Notes: generated from the letters alone by a model not told the origin. 64,000 nucleotides of DNA from an uncultured Porphyromonas sp. (GCF_938046015.1 NZ_CALIXW010000045.1:62001-126000); one strand, 5' to 3'. Shown: positions 1-10,446, numbered from the stretch's first letter. A program made the numbers and translations.

Positions 1-460
1 GCTTGGGGGCGATGGTGGGGTCGAAGATCAGCTCCAGCAGCTCCGTGAGCTCCTTGCCGCGGAAGCGCAGCAGCTGGCCCGTCTCCTCCTGCACCTCGTT
101 GAGCGCCTCGGTGAGGAAGCTACGGCTGAAGTGCGGCTCGAACTTCTCCGAGCCGTAGTGATGATGTATGCCCGAGGAGAACCACAGACGGAAGAGGTAT
201 TCCTCTAGGCCGCGGAAGTCGGCCGTCGTGCGCTCGCCGCTGTAGTGGCGGTAGATACCCTCGAGGAGCGCGCGCAGGCGAAGGCTGTGCCGTCCATTCT
301 GATCGAAGGCGATGTCTCGCCCCGCCAGAGCTGCCTGGCTGAGGTGATAGACGAAGAGCTTACGCTCCAGAGGCAGCGCCTCGAAGCCTGGGATCGTGTA
401 GCGTAGGATCTCTATATCGGCGAAGCGTGTGACGCTCGCCCCATGTGCTGGATGATGCAT
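1..460 (-). CDS. Dipeptidyl peptidase III (M49), N-terminal part, cut by window edge
   Basis: Partial gene; the frame is open to the left edge. Reading inward from the ATG at 460-458, the translation starts MHHPAHGASVTRFADIEILR and contains the block LWFSSGIHHHYGSEKF near residues 98-113, followed by LLRFRGKELTELLELIFDP. The WFSxGIHHHY block is characteristic of Bacteroidetes dipeptidyl peptidase III, a zinc peptidase that releases dipeptides from the N-terminus of short peptides. The catalytic HExxGH motif lies beyond the window, so activity cannot be judged here. No signal peptide is visible with this start, although the frame stays open for several codons upstream, so a longer N-terminus is possible. 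Peptide processing fits an amino-acid-fermenting, asaccharolytic lifestyle. Confidence 0.8.
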   Translation of the reverse strand, partial: MHHPAHGASVTRFADIEILRYTIPGFEALPLERKLFVYHLSQAALAGRDIAFDQNGRHSLRLRALLEGIYRHYSGERTTADFRGLEEYLFRLWFSSGIHHHYGSEKFEPHFSRSFLTEALNEVQEETGQLLRFRGKELTELLELIFDPTIAPK

Positions 461-1268
461 TGTCTGTGCTGATGTTTGTAGTCTCCCAGCGCACTCGTCT
501 GCGCAGGGATGAGGCCTGGCTGAGGGCCGCGTTACGCAAAGATAAGCCAATAAGCCGAGCCACGCCCTTAGGCCGCTGTCGCACCTCGCTCCCCGTCCCG
601 ACAGCTCCCTCGCGCGCGCCTTATATATAAGGTAGGGTAGCCCTATATATAAGGTAGGCCGAGCTTAGCTATCGGGGTGGGCGAGGCTCTATATAAGGTA
701 GGGCGAGCTTTTCTCCTAAGCTGAGCGAGCGAAGTAATAATACTTTGCGCGCTTTCTTATAATACTTCTCCAGAATTCTTATATAAGTTCTCGAGAAAAG
801 TAATATAATAATCCGAGGAAAGTTATATAATATTTTGGGAAAAGTTATATAATATTTGGCAGAAAGTAATATAATATTTCACAGAAAGTAATATAATATT
901 TCACAGAAAGTAATATAATATTTCCCGAGAAGTTATATAATAAATCCCAAGCAATATTATTACTTTGCTCGGGAAGTCTATGATCTTCGCTCGCCGAGCC
1001 TATGATGTAGGCTCGCTGACTGCCTTATCAGGCTTCGTCACGAGCCTCTGTGCGGCGGGCTAAGCGGCTGAGGGAGATGAGCTAAGTCCCCCAGCGTAGG
1101 GCCTTCGGTCGAGGCGGATGGCGCGCCCCGCTTAGCCTAGGATGGCCGCAGCTGCGGGCGAGGAGTAGACGAGGGTAAAGGGTCGGTAGACGCCGTCTAT
1201 TGGATTGACGGAGGTCTTTTCGTACCTTTATTGCTGCTACTAGTCACCCTTAGACCACTACTTGTCCG
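461..1268. repeat. Repeat-filled spacer of 808 bp: composite 22-bp-period minisatellite
   Basis: No gene is seen. Three copies of TATATAAGGTAGG start at 624, 646 and 690, spaced 22 and 44 bp. From 732 to 973 an AT-rich array runs in 22-bp steps with about eleven units; the best preserved are at 797, 819, 841, 863, 885 and 907, with core AGTAATATAATATTTCAC. Two more units of the type TATGATnnnnnGCTCG lie at 977-998 and 999-1020. The sub-arrays keep almost the same 22-bp phase, so the spacer looks like one composite array. The rest, 1021-1268, is GC-rich with no recognisable site beyond a weak TACCTTTA near 1223 that could be a poor -7 box for rsh. Confidence 0.8.
726..971. mobile_element. Putative MITE with 17-bp terminal inverted repeats around the AT-rich array
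   Basis: The AT-rich array is bounded by CGAGCGAAGTAATAATA at 726-742 and TATTATTACTTTGCTCG at 955-971. The second is the reverse complement of the first with one mismatch in 17. The element is 246 bp, about eleven 22-bp steps, and encodes nothing. A leader and tail with inverted ends around a short tandem repeat is the architecture reported for the BrickBuilt MITE of P. gingivalis, which has 23-nt units. I see no clear target-site duplication, so mobility is inference. Confidence 0.55.
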
Positions 1269-3509
1269 ATGTTTAGACCCCACGAAGTGCAAGCACTCTG
1301 GCGCTGTAGCCGCCAGCTCCTCGGGCAGCTGCATGCTCAGCTGAGCCCCGAGCAAATACGTCGTGTCTACCTCTGGCTGCGCGCGGCGCAGGAGTCGGGC
1401 TGCTTCGAGTCCAGTGAAGAGGGGACGCACAGCATCCCAGGCCTCGTCCAGCACATGGAGGTGGCCCTGCTCGTCCTCGGAGAGCTGGGACTGGATCATC
1501 ACTGCGCCCTGGCGGTGCTGCTCTATCGCCCCGTGCAGGGCGGTACCCTGAGTCTCGAGGAGCTGGGGCGCGAGCTGGGAGGCGAGGAGGTACGCCTCCT
1601 GCAGCTGCTGGCGCGCACCGCCGAGCTCTACACGCGGCGCGAGTCCATCAGCTCGGAGAACTTCCATCGCCTCTTGATCTCCATGGCCGAGGACATACGC
1701 GTCGTGCTGCTGATCATAGCCGATCGGCTGTATCTGCTCCGGCATGCCCGCTCGATGTTCCGCGAGGCCGACCAGCAGGAGCTGGCGCGTGAGACCTCCT
1801 TCCTCTACGCGCCGATCGCCCACCGCCTAGGGCTCTACACCATCAAGGGCGAGATGGAGGACCTTTGCCTCAAGTACCTTCAGCCCAAGACCTACGGCTT
1901 CATCACCCGCAAGCTTGGCGAGACCAAGCATGTCCGCGACGCCTATATCGCCTCCTTCATCGCCCCCGTGCGGGCGCAGCTGGAGCGCGAGCTCAGCGTG
2001 CCCTTCGAGATGAAGGGACGCGTCAAGAGCGTCAGCTCCATCAGCAACAAGCTGCGCAAGCAGAACTTCGAGGACATCTATGACCTCTTCGCCATACGCG
2101 TCATCCTCGACGTGCCGCCCGAGCGCGAGCGCAGTGCCTGCTGGCAGGTCTACTCTATCATCACCGACATGTACCGCCCCAATCCCGAGCGTCTCAAGGA
2201 CTGGATCTCCATCCCCAAGAGCAACGGCTACGAGAGCCTGCACACGACGGTCATGGGCCCCGAGAACAAGTGGGTAGAGGTGCAGATACGTACGCGCCGC
2301 ATGGATGCCATCGCCGAGCAGGGCGTGGCGGCACACTGGCGCTACAAGGGGATCAAGAGTGAGAGCGGTCTGGACGAATTCCTCGCCTCCGTCCGTGAGG
2401 CCCTCGAGGCCGTCAAGACCTCCGAGCACGAGGAGGAGAAGCGCCAGACGCTGGAGGCCTCACTGCTGACGCTCAAGGCGCAGGAGATCTATGTCTTCAC
2501 CCCCATGGGCGAGATCCTCAAGCTCCCCTTAGGGGCGACCCTGCTGGACTTTGCCTTCGCCATCCACAGCCGTGTGGGCGCCAAGGCCATCTCGGGTAAG
2601 GTCAACGGTAAGAACGCCTCGCTACGCCATGTGCTGAACAATGGCGACAGCGTCGAGGTGCTGACCTCCCCGCAGCAGAGCCCCAAGCCCGGCTGGCTGT
2701 CCATCGTCGTCAGCCCTAAGGCCAAGGCGAAGATCCGCCAGCTGCTGCGCGCTGAGGAGGAGTCGGGTATCGCGCTGGCGAAGGAGATGATACGCCGCAG
2801 GATCAAGAACCGCAAGCTCCCCTTCGACGAAGCGGCCTTCATACGCATCACCCAGCGCAAGGGCTACAAGACGCTCTCCGACTTCTACCGCGACCTGACG
2901 CACGAGCGCATCGACACGGCGGAGATCCTTGGCCTCTACGAGCAGGAGCTGACGCAGGTCGCCCAGTTCGAGGCGAGCCCCACGGTCGGCGCTGCGCGCT
3001 CGGCCGAGGCCTTCGTCTACACGGAGCCACAGGAGGCCGACCAGCCTCTCTCGAGCAAGGAGATGCTGATCCTCGACCGCGGCCTCTCGGGTGTGGCCTA
3101 CAGCCTGGCCCAGTGCTGCCACCCGCTCTTCGGGGACGAGGTCTTCGGCCTGGTGACCAGCCGTGGGATCAAGGTACACCGCACCAGCTGCCCCAACGCA
3201 CCCGATATGTTCGCCCACTCGCCGCACAAGATCATCGCCGCGCGCTGGAATGGCGACGAGGGCCACAGCCAGCTGGCGAGCCTCGAGGTCATCGGGCGCG
3301 ACGAGCTCGCGATAGCGACCAACATCACCTCGCTCATCCGCAAGGAGGCGGGGATCAAGCTCCGCAGCTACTCCATCCACTCAGAGGACGGCCTCTTCCA
3401 CGGCACCTTCGTCCTCTACTACGAGCGCCGCGAGGCGCTCACGCTCCTCATCAAGAAGATACGATCGGCCTCGGGCGTCAAGCAGGTGCGCGAGGTCGGC
3501 CAGCAATAG
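1269..3509 (+). CDS. RelA/SpoT family (p)ppGpp synthetase with degenerate hydrolase site
   Basis: 746 aa long-form RSH protein: pseudo-HD hydrolase domain (about 30-190), nucleotidyltransferase synthetase (about 230-350), TGS (about 395-460), and zinc-finger/ACT regulatory region at the C-terminus. The synthetase carries GRVKSVSSISNKL, IYDLFAIRVI, RLKDWISIPKSNGYESLHTT and VEVQIRT, so it should make pppGpp/ppGpp from ATP and GTP or GDP. The RxKD form of the synthetase loop is visible. In the hydrolase domain the usual HDVVEDT is LYRPVQGGT, and LADRLHN is IADRLYLLR, so key metal ligands are lost and hydrolysis is not expected. Bacteroidetes usually carry a second, bifunctional RSH, which is not in this window. 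fbp follows 40 bp downstream, probably co-transcribed. Confidence 0.9.
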   Translation: MFRPHEVQALWRCSRQLLGQLHAQLSPEQIRRVYLWLRAAQESGCFESSEEGTHSIPGLVQHMEVALLVLGELGLDHHCALAVLLYRPVQGGTLSLEELGRELGGEEVRLLQLLARTAELYTRRESISSENFHRLLISMAEDIRVVLLIIADRLYLLRHARSMFREADQQELARETSFLYAPIAHRLGLYTIKGEMEDLCLKYLQPKTYGFITRKLGETKHVRDAYIASFIAPVRAQLERELSVPFEMKGRVKSVSSISNKLRKQNFEDIYDLFAIRVILDVPPERERSACWQVYSIITDMYRPNPERLKDWISIPKSNGYESLHTTVMGPENKWVEVQIRTRRMDAIAEQGVAAHWRYKGIKSESGLDEFLASVREALEAVKTSEHEEEKRQTLEASLLTLKAQEIYVFTPMGEILKLPLGATLLDFAFAIHSRVGAKAISGKVNGKNASLRHVLNNGDSVEVLTSPQQSPKPGWLSIVVSPKAKAKIRQLLRAEEESGIALAKEMIRRRIKNRKLPFDEAAFIRITQRKGYKTLSDFYRDLTHERIDTAEILGLYEQELTQVAQFEASPTVGAARSAEAFVYTEPQEADQPLSSKEMLILDRGLSGVAYSLAQCCHPLFGDEVFGLVTSRGIKVHRTSCPNAPDMFAHSPHKIIAARWNGDEGHSQLASLEVIGRDELAIATNITSLIRKEAGIKLRSYSIHSEDGLFHGTFVLYYERREALTLLIKKIRSASGVKQVREVGQQ

Positions 3510-3549
3510 GTAATAGGAATACATCCCCAAACGATACGACCCTACAACT

Positions 3550-5523
3550 ATGGACATCACAGAACGCGAACTCAAGTACCTCGGCCTGCTCTCCAAGCAG
3601 TTCCCCAATGCCGCAGCGGCAGCCTCGGAGATCATGAACCTCCAGGCCATCCTCAACCTCCCTAAGGGGACGGAGCACTTCCTGGCCGACATCCACGGCG
3701 AGTACGAGGCCTTCATCCACGTGCTGAAGAATGCCTCGGGGACCATCCGCACCAAGGTAGAGAGCCTCTTCTCTGGCCAGATCCGCGAGCAGGAGCTCCG
3801 CCAGCTCTGCACCCTCATCTACTACCCCAAAGAGAGCCTCGAGCGACTAGCGCAGACGGGCCAGATCTCTAATGACTGGTACAAGGTCACGCTCAATCAG
3901 CTCATCAAGGTGCTGCAGCGCGTCAGCGAGAAGTACACCCGCAGTAAGGTGCGCAAGGCGCTGCCCCCGCAGTACAGCTACATCACACAGGAGCTGACGC
4001 ACGAGGACAGCATGAACCCCAAGAAGTCTGCCTACGTCGGTGCCATCCTCGACTCCATCATCGAGACGGGGCAGGCCGATGACTTCATCACCGCTCTGTG
4101 CGAGACCATCCAGCGCCTGGCGATCGACCGGCTGCATATCGTGGGCGACGTCTTCGACCGAGGCCCAGGGGCTGATGTCATCATGGAGCGCCTCTTGACC
4201 TACCACAACCTCGACTTCCAGTGGGGCAATCACGATATGCTCTGGATGGGGGCTGCAGTGGGCAATGCCGCCAGCATGGCTAATGCTATACGTATCGCCC
4301 TGCGCTATGCCAACTCCGCCACCCTCGAGGGGGGCTATGGGATCAACATGCTCCCACTGGCACGTCTAGCGATGGAGGTCTACGGCAGCGATCCCTGCGA
4401 GGCCTTCAAGCCCAAGCTCGGCGATACGGATGAGAAGTACGACGACAAGAGCCTCGTGCTGATGGGGCAGATGCACAAGGCCATCGCCATCATCCAGTTC
4501 AAGCTCGAGCACCAGATCATCACCCGTCGTCCCGAGTACCACATGGAGGATCGCGACCTACTGCATCGCATCAACTTCGGCGAGGGGACGATCACGCTGC
4601 CCGACGGACAGACACACCCGCTCAAGGATACCCACTTCCCGACCGTGGACCCCAGCGACCCCTACCGCCTGACGGAGCAGGAGGCCGAGGTCGTAGAGCG
4701 TCTGCTGCACTCCTTCCGCCACAGTGACAAGCTGCGTGCGCACATCAACTTCCTCTACAAGAAGGGCAGCATGTACCTGACCTACAACCATAATCTCCTC
4801 TTCCACGCCTCCGTGCCGCTCAACAAGGACAAGAGCTTCCGCAAGGTACGCATCGGTAAGAAGCTCTATGCAGGGCGTGCGCTGATGGACCGCGTGGACG
4901 AGTTCGTCCGCCTGGCGCACTGGACCGCGCGCGATCAGGAGGAGCACGAGGAGGCCGTGGACTTCATGTGGTACCTATGGTGTGGCCCCGACTCGCCGCT
5001 CTTCGACAAGAGCGCGATGACGACCTTCGAGCGCTACTTCATCGCCGACAAGGCTACGCACCACGAGGAGAAGGGCTACTACTATGTCTACCGTACGGAG
5101 CAGGAGGTGTGCGAGCGCATCCTTGAGGAGTTCGGTCTGACGGGGCCCGACACGCACATCATCAATGGGCACGTGCCCGTCAAGGCCGTCAAGGGCGAGC
5201 ACCCGCTGCAGGCTGGGGGCAAGCTGATGCTCATCGACGGAGGCTTCAGCCGTGCCTATCAGTCGAGCACGGGGATTGCGGGCTACACGCTGATTTTCAA
5301 CTCGCAGGGACTGCACCTAGTCAAGCACGAGCCCTTCAGCTCGACCAAGGAGGCCATCGAGCATATGGCCGATATCAGCAGTACCTCCGTAGTCAGGGAG
5401 TACGCTACCGACCGTGTGCTGGTGCAGGCTACGGACCAGGGCGGCGTGCTCAAGGATCAGGTATCCGAGCTCAAGAAGCTGCTCTACGCCTACCGCCACG
5501 GGCTCATCAAGGAGGTCGAGTAG
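3550..5523 (+). CDS. fbp: Class III fructose-1,6-bisphosphatase
   Basis: 657 aa, close to the length of the Bacillus subtilis class III enzyme. It hydrolyses fructose 1,6-bisphosphate to fructose 6-phosphate, the committed gluconeogenic step, in the cytoplasm. The calcineurin-like metallophosphatase motifs are visible: DIHGEYEAF near residue 45, VGDVFDRGPG near 198, WGNHDMLWMG near 224 and INGHVPVK near 541. The start ATG at 3550 lies 40 bp after the rsh stop, suggesting one transcript that couples the stringent factor to gluconeogenesis; that link is inference. A glucose-making role suits an organism living on amino acids. Confidence 0.95.
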   Translation: MDITERELKYLGLLSKQFPNAAAAASEIMNLQAILNLPKGTEHFLADIHGEYEAFIHVLKNASGTIRTKVESLFSGQIREQELRQLCTLIYYPKESLERLAQTGQISNDWYKVTLNQLIKVLQRVSEKYTRSKVRKALPPQYSYITQELTHEDSMNPKKSAYVGAILDSIIETGQADDFITALCETIQRLAIDRLHIVGDVFDRGPGADVIMERLLTYHNLDFQWGNHDMLWMGAAVGNAASMANAIRIALRYANSATLEGGYGINMLPLARLAMEVYGSDPCEAFKPKLGDTDEKYDDKSLVLMGQMHKAIAIIQFKLEHQIITRRPEYHMEDRDLLHRINFGEGTITLPDGQTHPLKDTHFPTVDPSDPYRLTEQEAEVVERLLHSFRHSDKLRAHINFLYKKGSMYLTYNHNLLFHASVPLNKDKSFRKVRIGKKLYAGRALMDRVDEFVRLAHWTARDQEEHEEAVDFMWYLWCGPDSPLFDKSAMTTFERYFIADKATHHEEKGYYYVYRTEQEVCERILEEFGLTGPDTHIINGHVPVKAVKGEHPLQAGGKLMLIDGGFSRAYQSSTGIAGYTLIFNSQGLHLVKHEPFSSTKEAIEHMADISSTSVVREYATDRVLVQATDQGGVLKDQVSELKKLLYAYRHGLIKEVE

Positions 5524-5556
5524 TCCTCTGAGGTGTGCAGTGCTGAGATAGTTTAC

Positions 5557-5564
5557 TATCTTTG
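5557..5564 (+). promoter_or_regulatory. Bacteroidetes -7 box TATCTTTG for flavodoxin
   Basis: TATCTTTG matches the TAnnTTTG consensus and lies 42 bp before the flavodoxin ATG. No good TTTG is seen 19-20 bp upstream; only TGTG is present there. Confidence 0.55.
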
Positions 5565-5606
5565 CTGAAGCAAATCACATTACTAACATATCATCGCTAG
5601 AATAAT

Positions 5607-6107
5607 ATGAGCAAGATTGGTATTTTCTACGGCTCTTCTACGGGCTCGACGAGTGAGGTAGCACAGCGCCTCGGTAAGGCACTCGGTGCTGAAGCAAACA
5701 TCTTTGACGTAGCGAGCGCAAGCGCTGCAGAGGCCGCTGCCTTCGACGTGCTCCTCCTCGGCTCCTCGACCTGGGGGATCGGTGACCTGCAGGACGACTG
5801 GGAGGATTTCCTCCCCAAGCTCGCTGAGCAGCCCCTCTCTGGGAAGAAGGTAGCCCTCTTCGGCTGTGGAGATGCCGACAGCTATCCCGACAGCTTCTGT
5901 GAGGCTCTGGCTAAGATCAAGGAAGGCCTCGCGGGCGCTGGCGTTACCTTCATCGGCGCGATCGCTCCCGAAGGCTACAGCTACGACGCTACGGCCTCCG
6001 AAGAGGATGGCAAGCTCATCGGGCTCTGCATCGACGAGGCGAATCAGTCCGACCTCACGGATGAGCGCATCGAGAAGTGGGTGGCTCTGATCCAGCCCGA
6101 GCTCTAG
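5607..6107 (+). CDS. fldA: Flavodoxin
   Basis: 166 aa, the size of a long-chain flavodoxin. The FMN phosphate-binding loop is YGSSTGSTSEVAQ at residues 9-21. LLGSSTWGIGDLQDDWEDF (near 50-68) and FGCGDADSYPDSFCEA (near 86-101) are the isoalloxazine-contacting loops typical of FldA. It is a small cytoplasmic FMN electron carrier that can replace ferredoxin under iron limitation and can serve reductive enzymes such as biotin synthase, whose gene is in this window. It has its own -7 box at 5557 and a strong terminator at 6130, so it is probably a single-gene transcript. Confidence 0.95.
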   Translation: MSKIGIFYGSSTGSTSEVAQRLGKALGAEANIFDVASASAAEAAAFDVLLLGSSTWGIGDLQDDWEDFLPKLAEQPLSGKKVALFGCGDADSYPDSFCEALAKIKEGLAGAGVTFIGAIAPEGYSYDATASEEDGKLIGLCIDEANQSDLTDERIEKWVALIQPEL

Positions 6108-6129
6108 TCGCTAGAGATCCCAAGCACGA

Positions 6130-6177
6130 CGAGCCCCAGCGCCCCCTCAATCGAGGAGCCGCTGGGGCTCGTTCTTT
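6130..6177 (+). terminator. Rho-independent terminator after flavodoxin
   Basis: Perfect 12-bp stem CGAGCCCCAGCG / CGCTGGGGCTCG (6130-6141 and 6160-6171) followed by a T-rich tract. Confidence 0.8.
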
Positions 6178-6213
6178 CTAGACCTTTGCCCTTGATCCTA
6201 GCTAGCCACTACT

Positions 6214-6744
6214 ATGAGCTCCGTACGACTACGTCCTCTTGTGCCCGAGGATGCGCCTACCCTCGCAGCGCTGTGCGATAATCGCCGCATCTGGGATAAC
6301 CTTAGGGACTTTATCCCCTCGCCCTATAGCCTCGAGGATGCCGAGGCCTTCATCGCGCTGTGCCAAGGCGAGTGCCCGCAGCTCAACTTTGCCATCGAGG
6401 CTGAGGGGCAGCTGGTCGGTGTCGTCGGCCTCGTCCCAGGGGTGGACATCCACCGCTGCTCGGCCGAGCTGGGCTACTGGATCGGTGAGCCCTACTGGGG
6501 ACGAGGCTATGCAACCGAGGCGGCACGGCTGATGACGACCTACGGCTTCGAGCAGCTTGGGCTGGTACGCATCTTCGCGGGTGTCTTCGACTACAACAAA
6601 GCCTCGCAGCGCGTCCTCGAGAAGGCCGGCTATCGCCTCTGCTGCGTAATGGAGCGCGCCGTGATTAAGAACGGCCGTATCCTAGATGAATGGCACTACG
6701 CTCAGCTAGCGCCCGAGCCCTCAAGGGAAAGGGAGCACAGCTAG
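6214..6744 (+). CDS. GNAT family N-acetyltransferase (RimJ/RimL-like)
   Basis: 176 aa, one GNAT domain. The acetyl-CoA-binding motif A is GYWIGEPYWGRGYATEAARL near residues 88-107, and the C-terminal NKASQRVLEKAGY block near 129-141 is typical of the RimJ/RimL branch. Such enzymes transfer acetyl groups from acetyl-CoA to protein N-termini or small amines; the substrate here cannot be read from sequence. It stands alone between the flavodoxin terminator and a bidirectional hairpin at 6845, so it is probably monocistronic. Confidence 0.85.
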   Translation: MSSVRLRPLVPEDAPTLAALCDNRRIWDNLRDFIPSPYSLEDAEAFIALCQGECPQLNFAIEAEGQLVGVVGLVPGVDIHRCSAELGYWIGEPYWGRGYATEAARLMTTYGFEQLGLVRIFAGVFDYNKASQRVLEKAGYRLCCVMERAVIKNGRILDEWHYAQLAPEPSREREHS

Positions 6745-6844
6745 CACTAGCCCGCCGAGGCCAGCCCAGCCCAGACGGTGCCTCCTCCCAAGAAGCACGG
6801 CGCCGCCCACCTCATTAGACTGTAGCCCTAGCCCTCTACTAAGC

Positions 6845-6886
6845 ACCCAGCCCCCGAGTCGCAGATCTGCGGCTCGGGGGCTGGGT
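6845..6886. terminator. Bidirectional terminator between convergent genes
   Basis: Long inverted repeat, ACCCAGCCCCCGAG pairing with CTCGGGGGCTGGGT, with a second short stem inside. It lies between the stops of the plus-strand acetyltransferase and the minus-strand ABC-F gene. Confidence 0.7.
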
Positions 6887-6912
6887 CGTTTGAGAGGCTT
6901 CGGTGGCTCGGC

Positions 6913-8535
<1,623 letters not shown>

Positions 8536-8597
8536 CTATAGGTAATAGGGGTGTCGAGTGAATGCTCGCCGCTGCGAAGGCTAGCGAGTAGACGAGA

Positions 8598-8641
8598 CGA
8601 AGGTCTCTCTACAGAGCGTAGACCCTGTGGAGAGACCTTCG
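8598..8641 (-). terminator. Terminator after trigger factor gene
   Basis: Stem CGAAGGTCTCTC / GAGAGACCTTCG (8598-8609 and 8630-8641) just past the tig stop and before the ABC-F start; extra pairing continues inside the loop. Confidence 0.6.
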
Positions 8642-8658
8642 ATGGGAGGGGCGTGGCC

Positions 8659-10020
8659 TTAGGCCTTGGCTCCGTTCACCAGAGCATTGAACTCCTCGGG
8701 AGTCACCGTCTTCTCCTCGACGCTGATCACGGACTTGGCGATCTCAGCGAGCTTGGAGTCGGCGACGCGGTCGATGAGGTTCTCCTTCGTGCGCTCGTCC
8801 TGCAGCATGTTCTTGGCGTAGCTAGCCAGCAGGTCATCGGGCACAGAGGTCATACCGTACATGGCGAACTGGTTCTTGGCTACGATCAGAGCCAGCTTCT
8901 CGAGGTCGGCATCCTCGATCTTGACGTTGTGCGCCTTCAGTAGGTCACCCTTGATGCGGTCGAAGGTGATGTCCTTCAGCACCTGGGGCATGTCGCGGTC
9001 GATGTCCTCTTCCTTAGCCTCCTTATTGTTGGCCAGGAAGATGCGCTTCAGCAGGGCCTCGTCGTACTTGACGTCACCAGCCTTGGCCAGCAGCAGCTCA
9101 CGCAGGTCGCGGGCGAACTTGAAGTCGCTCTCGGTAGCGAACTGCTCGCCGAAGCTCTCACGGATGTTCTGGCGCAGCGCCTCCTCGGTGCGGATCTCGC
9201 TCTCCTGACCGAAGGCCTCGACGAAGAAGGCTTCGTTCATCTCAGCGGGCTGACGGCGGGAGATCTTGTTGATCTCGTAGCTGAATTCGACGCCCTCGAG
9301 TGCAGGCACGTCCTCACGCTTGATGTCGAGCAGCGAGGTGATCTCTGCGGGCTGGCCATCATAGAGGCTGTAGGGGACGAGCGTCAGGGTGTCACCGAGC
9401 TTAGCGCCGATGAGCTTAGCCTTCTGCTCCTCGTTGCGTGTGAAGCGGGGGAGGATGAGGGCCTTCTCTGCGACGATACCGCCTTCCTTGGGCGCACCGC
9501 CAGCGAGCTCGACCATACGGCCGTAGACGACATCGTTATCAGCGACCTCGTCGGCGTCGATCTGCGTGCCAGCGTTGTCGAGCATGTGCTTGATCTGCTC
9601 GTCCTCCATCTCCTTGGTAGCGGCGATGTTGTAGTAGGTCAGCTTGTCCTCCTTGCTCAGCTGGACGTCGATGCTGGGTGCCAGAGCTACGTCGTAGTCG
9701 AAGTCGAAGTCCTCCTGCGTAGCGAAGTCATAGTCTGCGACTACGGGCAGGGGCTGCCCGAGGATCTGGAGCTTCTGCTCGTCGATGTAGCCGAAGAGCT
9801 CCTTGACCACGTAGCGGTTGATCTCATCTACCTTGATGGATTCCCCGACCTGCTTCTTGATCAGGCCCAGAGGTGCGTGCCCCTTACGGAAGCCAGGCAG
9901 CGTAGCCTTCTTCTGATAGTTCTTGATTTCCTTCTCTACCTGTGCCTGGTAGTCTGCTCCCTTCACCGAGACGGTGATGACGGCAGCTACATCCGAAGTC
10001 TGCTTAATCGATACAGCCAT
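8659..10020 (-). CDS. tig: Trigger factor, ribosome-associated chaperone
   Basis: 453 aa from the chosen start. GFRKGHAPLGLIKKQVGES near residues 41-59 is the ribosome-docking signature of the N-terminal domain. The long helical C-terminal arms, rich in K/E/D, follow. It binds nascent chains at the exit tunnel via L23. The frame extends 24 codons further upstream, but MAVSIKQTSD at 10020 has AAGAAG just before it and matches the expected N-terminus, so I place the start there. A -7 box TATTTTTG lies at 10107-10100, giving a leader of roughly 75 nt. A hairpin separates it from the ABC-F gene downstream. Confidence 0.93.
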   Translation of the reverse strand: MAVSIKQTSDVAAVITVSVKGADYQAQVEKEIKNYQKKATLPGFRKGHAPLGLIKKQVGESIKVDEINRYVVKELFGYIDEQKLQILGQPLPVVADYDFATQEDFDFDYDVALAPSIDVQLSKEDKLTYYNIAATKEMEDEQIKHMLDNAGTQIDADEVADNDVVYGRMVELAGGAPKEGGIVAEKALILPRFTRNEEQKAKLIGAKLGDTLTLVPYSLYDGQPAEITSLLDIKREDVPALEGVEFSYEINKISRRQPAEMNEAFFVEAFGQESEIRTEEALRQNIRESFGEQFATESDFKFARDLRELLLAKAGDVKYDEALLKRIFLANNKEAKEEDIDRDMPQVLKDITFDRIKGDLLKAHNVKIEDADLEKLALIVAKNQFAMYGMTSVPDDLLASYAKNMLQDERTKENLIDRVADSKLAEIAKSVISVEEKTVTPEEFNALVNGAKA

Positions 10021-10099
10021 TTCTTCTTGTTCTATATAATGTATTACTCTTGTCTTGGATACTACAGGCAGCCCTAGAGCTGCCCGCAACAATTAGCCA

Positions 10100-10130
10100 C
10101 AAAAATAGGGAAAATCATACACTTAGGCAA
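10100..10130 (-). promoter_or_regulatory. Promoter of trigger factor gene
   Basis: Read on the minus strand, TATTTTTG (10107-10100) matches TAnnTTTG, with TTG at 10130-10128 as a -33 element 20 bp upstream. Confidence 0.6.
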
Positions 10131-10358
10131 GACTAGGCCGATTTAGGGAGGGGCTGAGGTCTAATCCCTATCCTGAGCTGCTGGGCCTGCCTCGAGCCCT
10201 CGCCGCACTACTGCCACTACCGCTGTGCTTCCTGCGGTGCTAGCCTTAGCCTAAGAGCCTATGGCTGGGGCTCTGCGCCGCCTAGCGAAGACTTGCCCGA
10301 GGTCTCCGAGCCGAGGGGCAAAGGTGTCCCAACACAGCGACAGCCTTGTCCCGCTTTC

Positions 10359-10446
10359 GAGAGGTATATCCATGGGGAGGCTGACTGCTATCCCTCACGC
10401 TCCTGACTGACGTCCCTCAGAGCGCTGACGGATATCCCTCACGCCC
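10359..10446. repeat. 22-bp palindromic array, copy 1
   Basis: Three clear 22-bp units begin at 10381, 10403 and 10425, with cores CTGACTGCTATCCCTCAC, CTGACTGACGTCCCTCAG and CTGACGGATATCCCTCAC and 4-bp spacers. A degenerate unit precedes them at 10359, and the tail motif GCCTTGTCCCGC lies exactly one more unit outward. The rest of the 10093-10617 spacer shows no gene or other site besides the tig promoter. Confidence 0.85.

Noticed and set aside
726..971. AT-rich 22-bp array as a replication origin with iterons
   Set aside because: No DnaA-box sequence (TTATCCACA-like) or dnaA/rep gene is nearby, and other sequence families with the same period occur elsewhere.
1197..1823. 208-aa minus-strand frame opposite rsh
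   Set aside because: It is the antisense of conserved RSH coding sequence with no start context or family match; high GC makes such shadow frames common throughout.
10359..10446. Palindromic arrays as CRISPR
   Set aside because: Spacers are 4 bp and partly conserved, units are 22 bp, and no cas genes are present.
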